A stretch of 64,000 nucleotides of DNA from Pelagivirga sediminicola. GTDB taxonomy: Bacteria > Pseudomonadota > Alphaproteobacteria > Rhodobacterales > Rhodobacteraceae. The translations under genes were made by a program, and so were the position numbers. A model generated the notes under the pieces. That model was not told the origin of the DNA. It searched no databases and saw only the letters and a program-made list of their open reading frames with translations. This document shows positions 63,941 to 64,000 of the stretch, piece by piece (within the stretch, counting starts at the first letter, position 1; every line of letters starts with the position of its first letter). The stretch is taken from positions 1 through 64,000 of the forward strand of contig NZ_QCYH01000002.1 in assembly GCF_003072125.1 (NCBI RefSeq). Reading direction: 5' to 3'.

Positions 63941-64000
63941 TCAGCGTTTGGTGTCTACGGCCGCGGCCGTGTCGCCGTCCAGGATGGAAGGCAGCAATTC
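63941..64000 (-). CDS. C-terminal end of the upstream TRAP gene, probably DctQ small permease (partial)
   Basis: Only the last 19 codons are inside the window, reading ELLPSILDGDTAAAVDTKR then stop, 42 nt before dctM. The reading is inferred from the open frame, its stop and its position; DctQ usually precedes DctM. Family identity cannot be confirmed from so short a piece. Confidence 0.5.
   Translation of the reverse strand, partial: ELLPSILDGDTAAAVDTKR

Overview
The window is GC-rich chromosome of an alphaproteobacterium, almost certainly Rhodobacteraceae (Roseobacter group). The signs are the gene order tRNA-Trp / secE-nusG-rplKAJL-rpoBC, a methylsuccinyl-CoA dehydrogenase of the ethylmalonyl-CoA pathway, many 1-8 nt gene overlaps, GTG/TTG starts, and DUF898, DUF1491, DUF3429 and DUF6473 proteins typical of that family. 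Nearly all of it is core housekeeping DNA, with no prophage, CRISPR array or defence island.

Layout. 1-873: right end of an IS3-family element that cuts off an FAD oxidoreductase gene. 0.96-9.0 kb: ettA, a GGDEF-EAL protein, nadD, a PBP4-type peptidase, tRNA-Cys, an AT-richer relic-like stretch, cbiB and a small unknown gene. 9.0-12.5 kb: a C-S lyase-type aminotransferase, then def, a degenerate def paralogue, fmt and a small membrane gene. 12.6-17 kb: a tightly overlapping leftward operon ispH-DUF3429-methyltransferase-GST-rnhA-TRIC, and a NYN-domain gene divergent from folK. 17.1-26.5 kb: folK, rpoZ, rsh, DUF2062, pdxJ, a membrane gene, acpS, lepB, rnc, era, DUF1491 and recO, all rightward. 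26.5-38.6 kb: metabolism (2H phosphoesterase, FAH-family hydrolase, mcd, ihfB, lapA, trpF, trpB, 3-hydroxybutyryl-CoA dehydrogenase, etfBA, cob(I)alamin adenosyltransferase, SDR). 38.6-46.8 kb: SH3 protein, parC, a DUF898/M48 pair, a small secreted protein, a cytochrome P450 and a lipoprotein. 46.9-62.5 kb: tRNA-Trp, an unknown membrane gene, secE, nusG, rplK, rplA, a LicD/TagD-like pair, rplJ, rplL, rpoB and rpoC, with strongly structured spacers. 62.6-64 kb: TRAP transporter dctM and the tail of dctQ.

Themes. mcd, 3-hydroxybutyryl-CoA dehydrogenase, etfBA, a PduO-type adenosyltransferase and cbiB fit C2/acyl-CoA assimilation through B12-dependent mutases. def/fmt, ettA, rsh, rpoZ, nusG and the rpl/rpo genes serve translation and transcription.

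Most worth a second look: a 22-bp motif found five times, mostly just after stop codons; a LicD/cytidylyltransferase pair inserted between rplA and rplJ; a peptide deformylase paralogue that has lost its metal Cys and catalytic Glu; elaborate hairpins between rplL and rpoB and a perfect palindrome between rpoB and rpoC; and an operator-like repeat in front of mcd.
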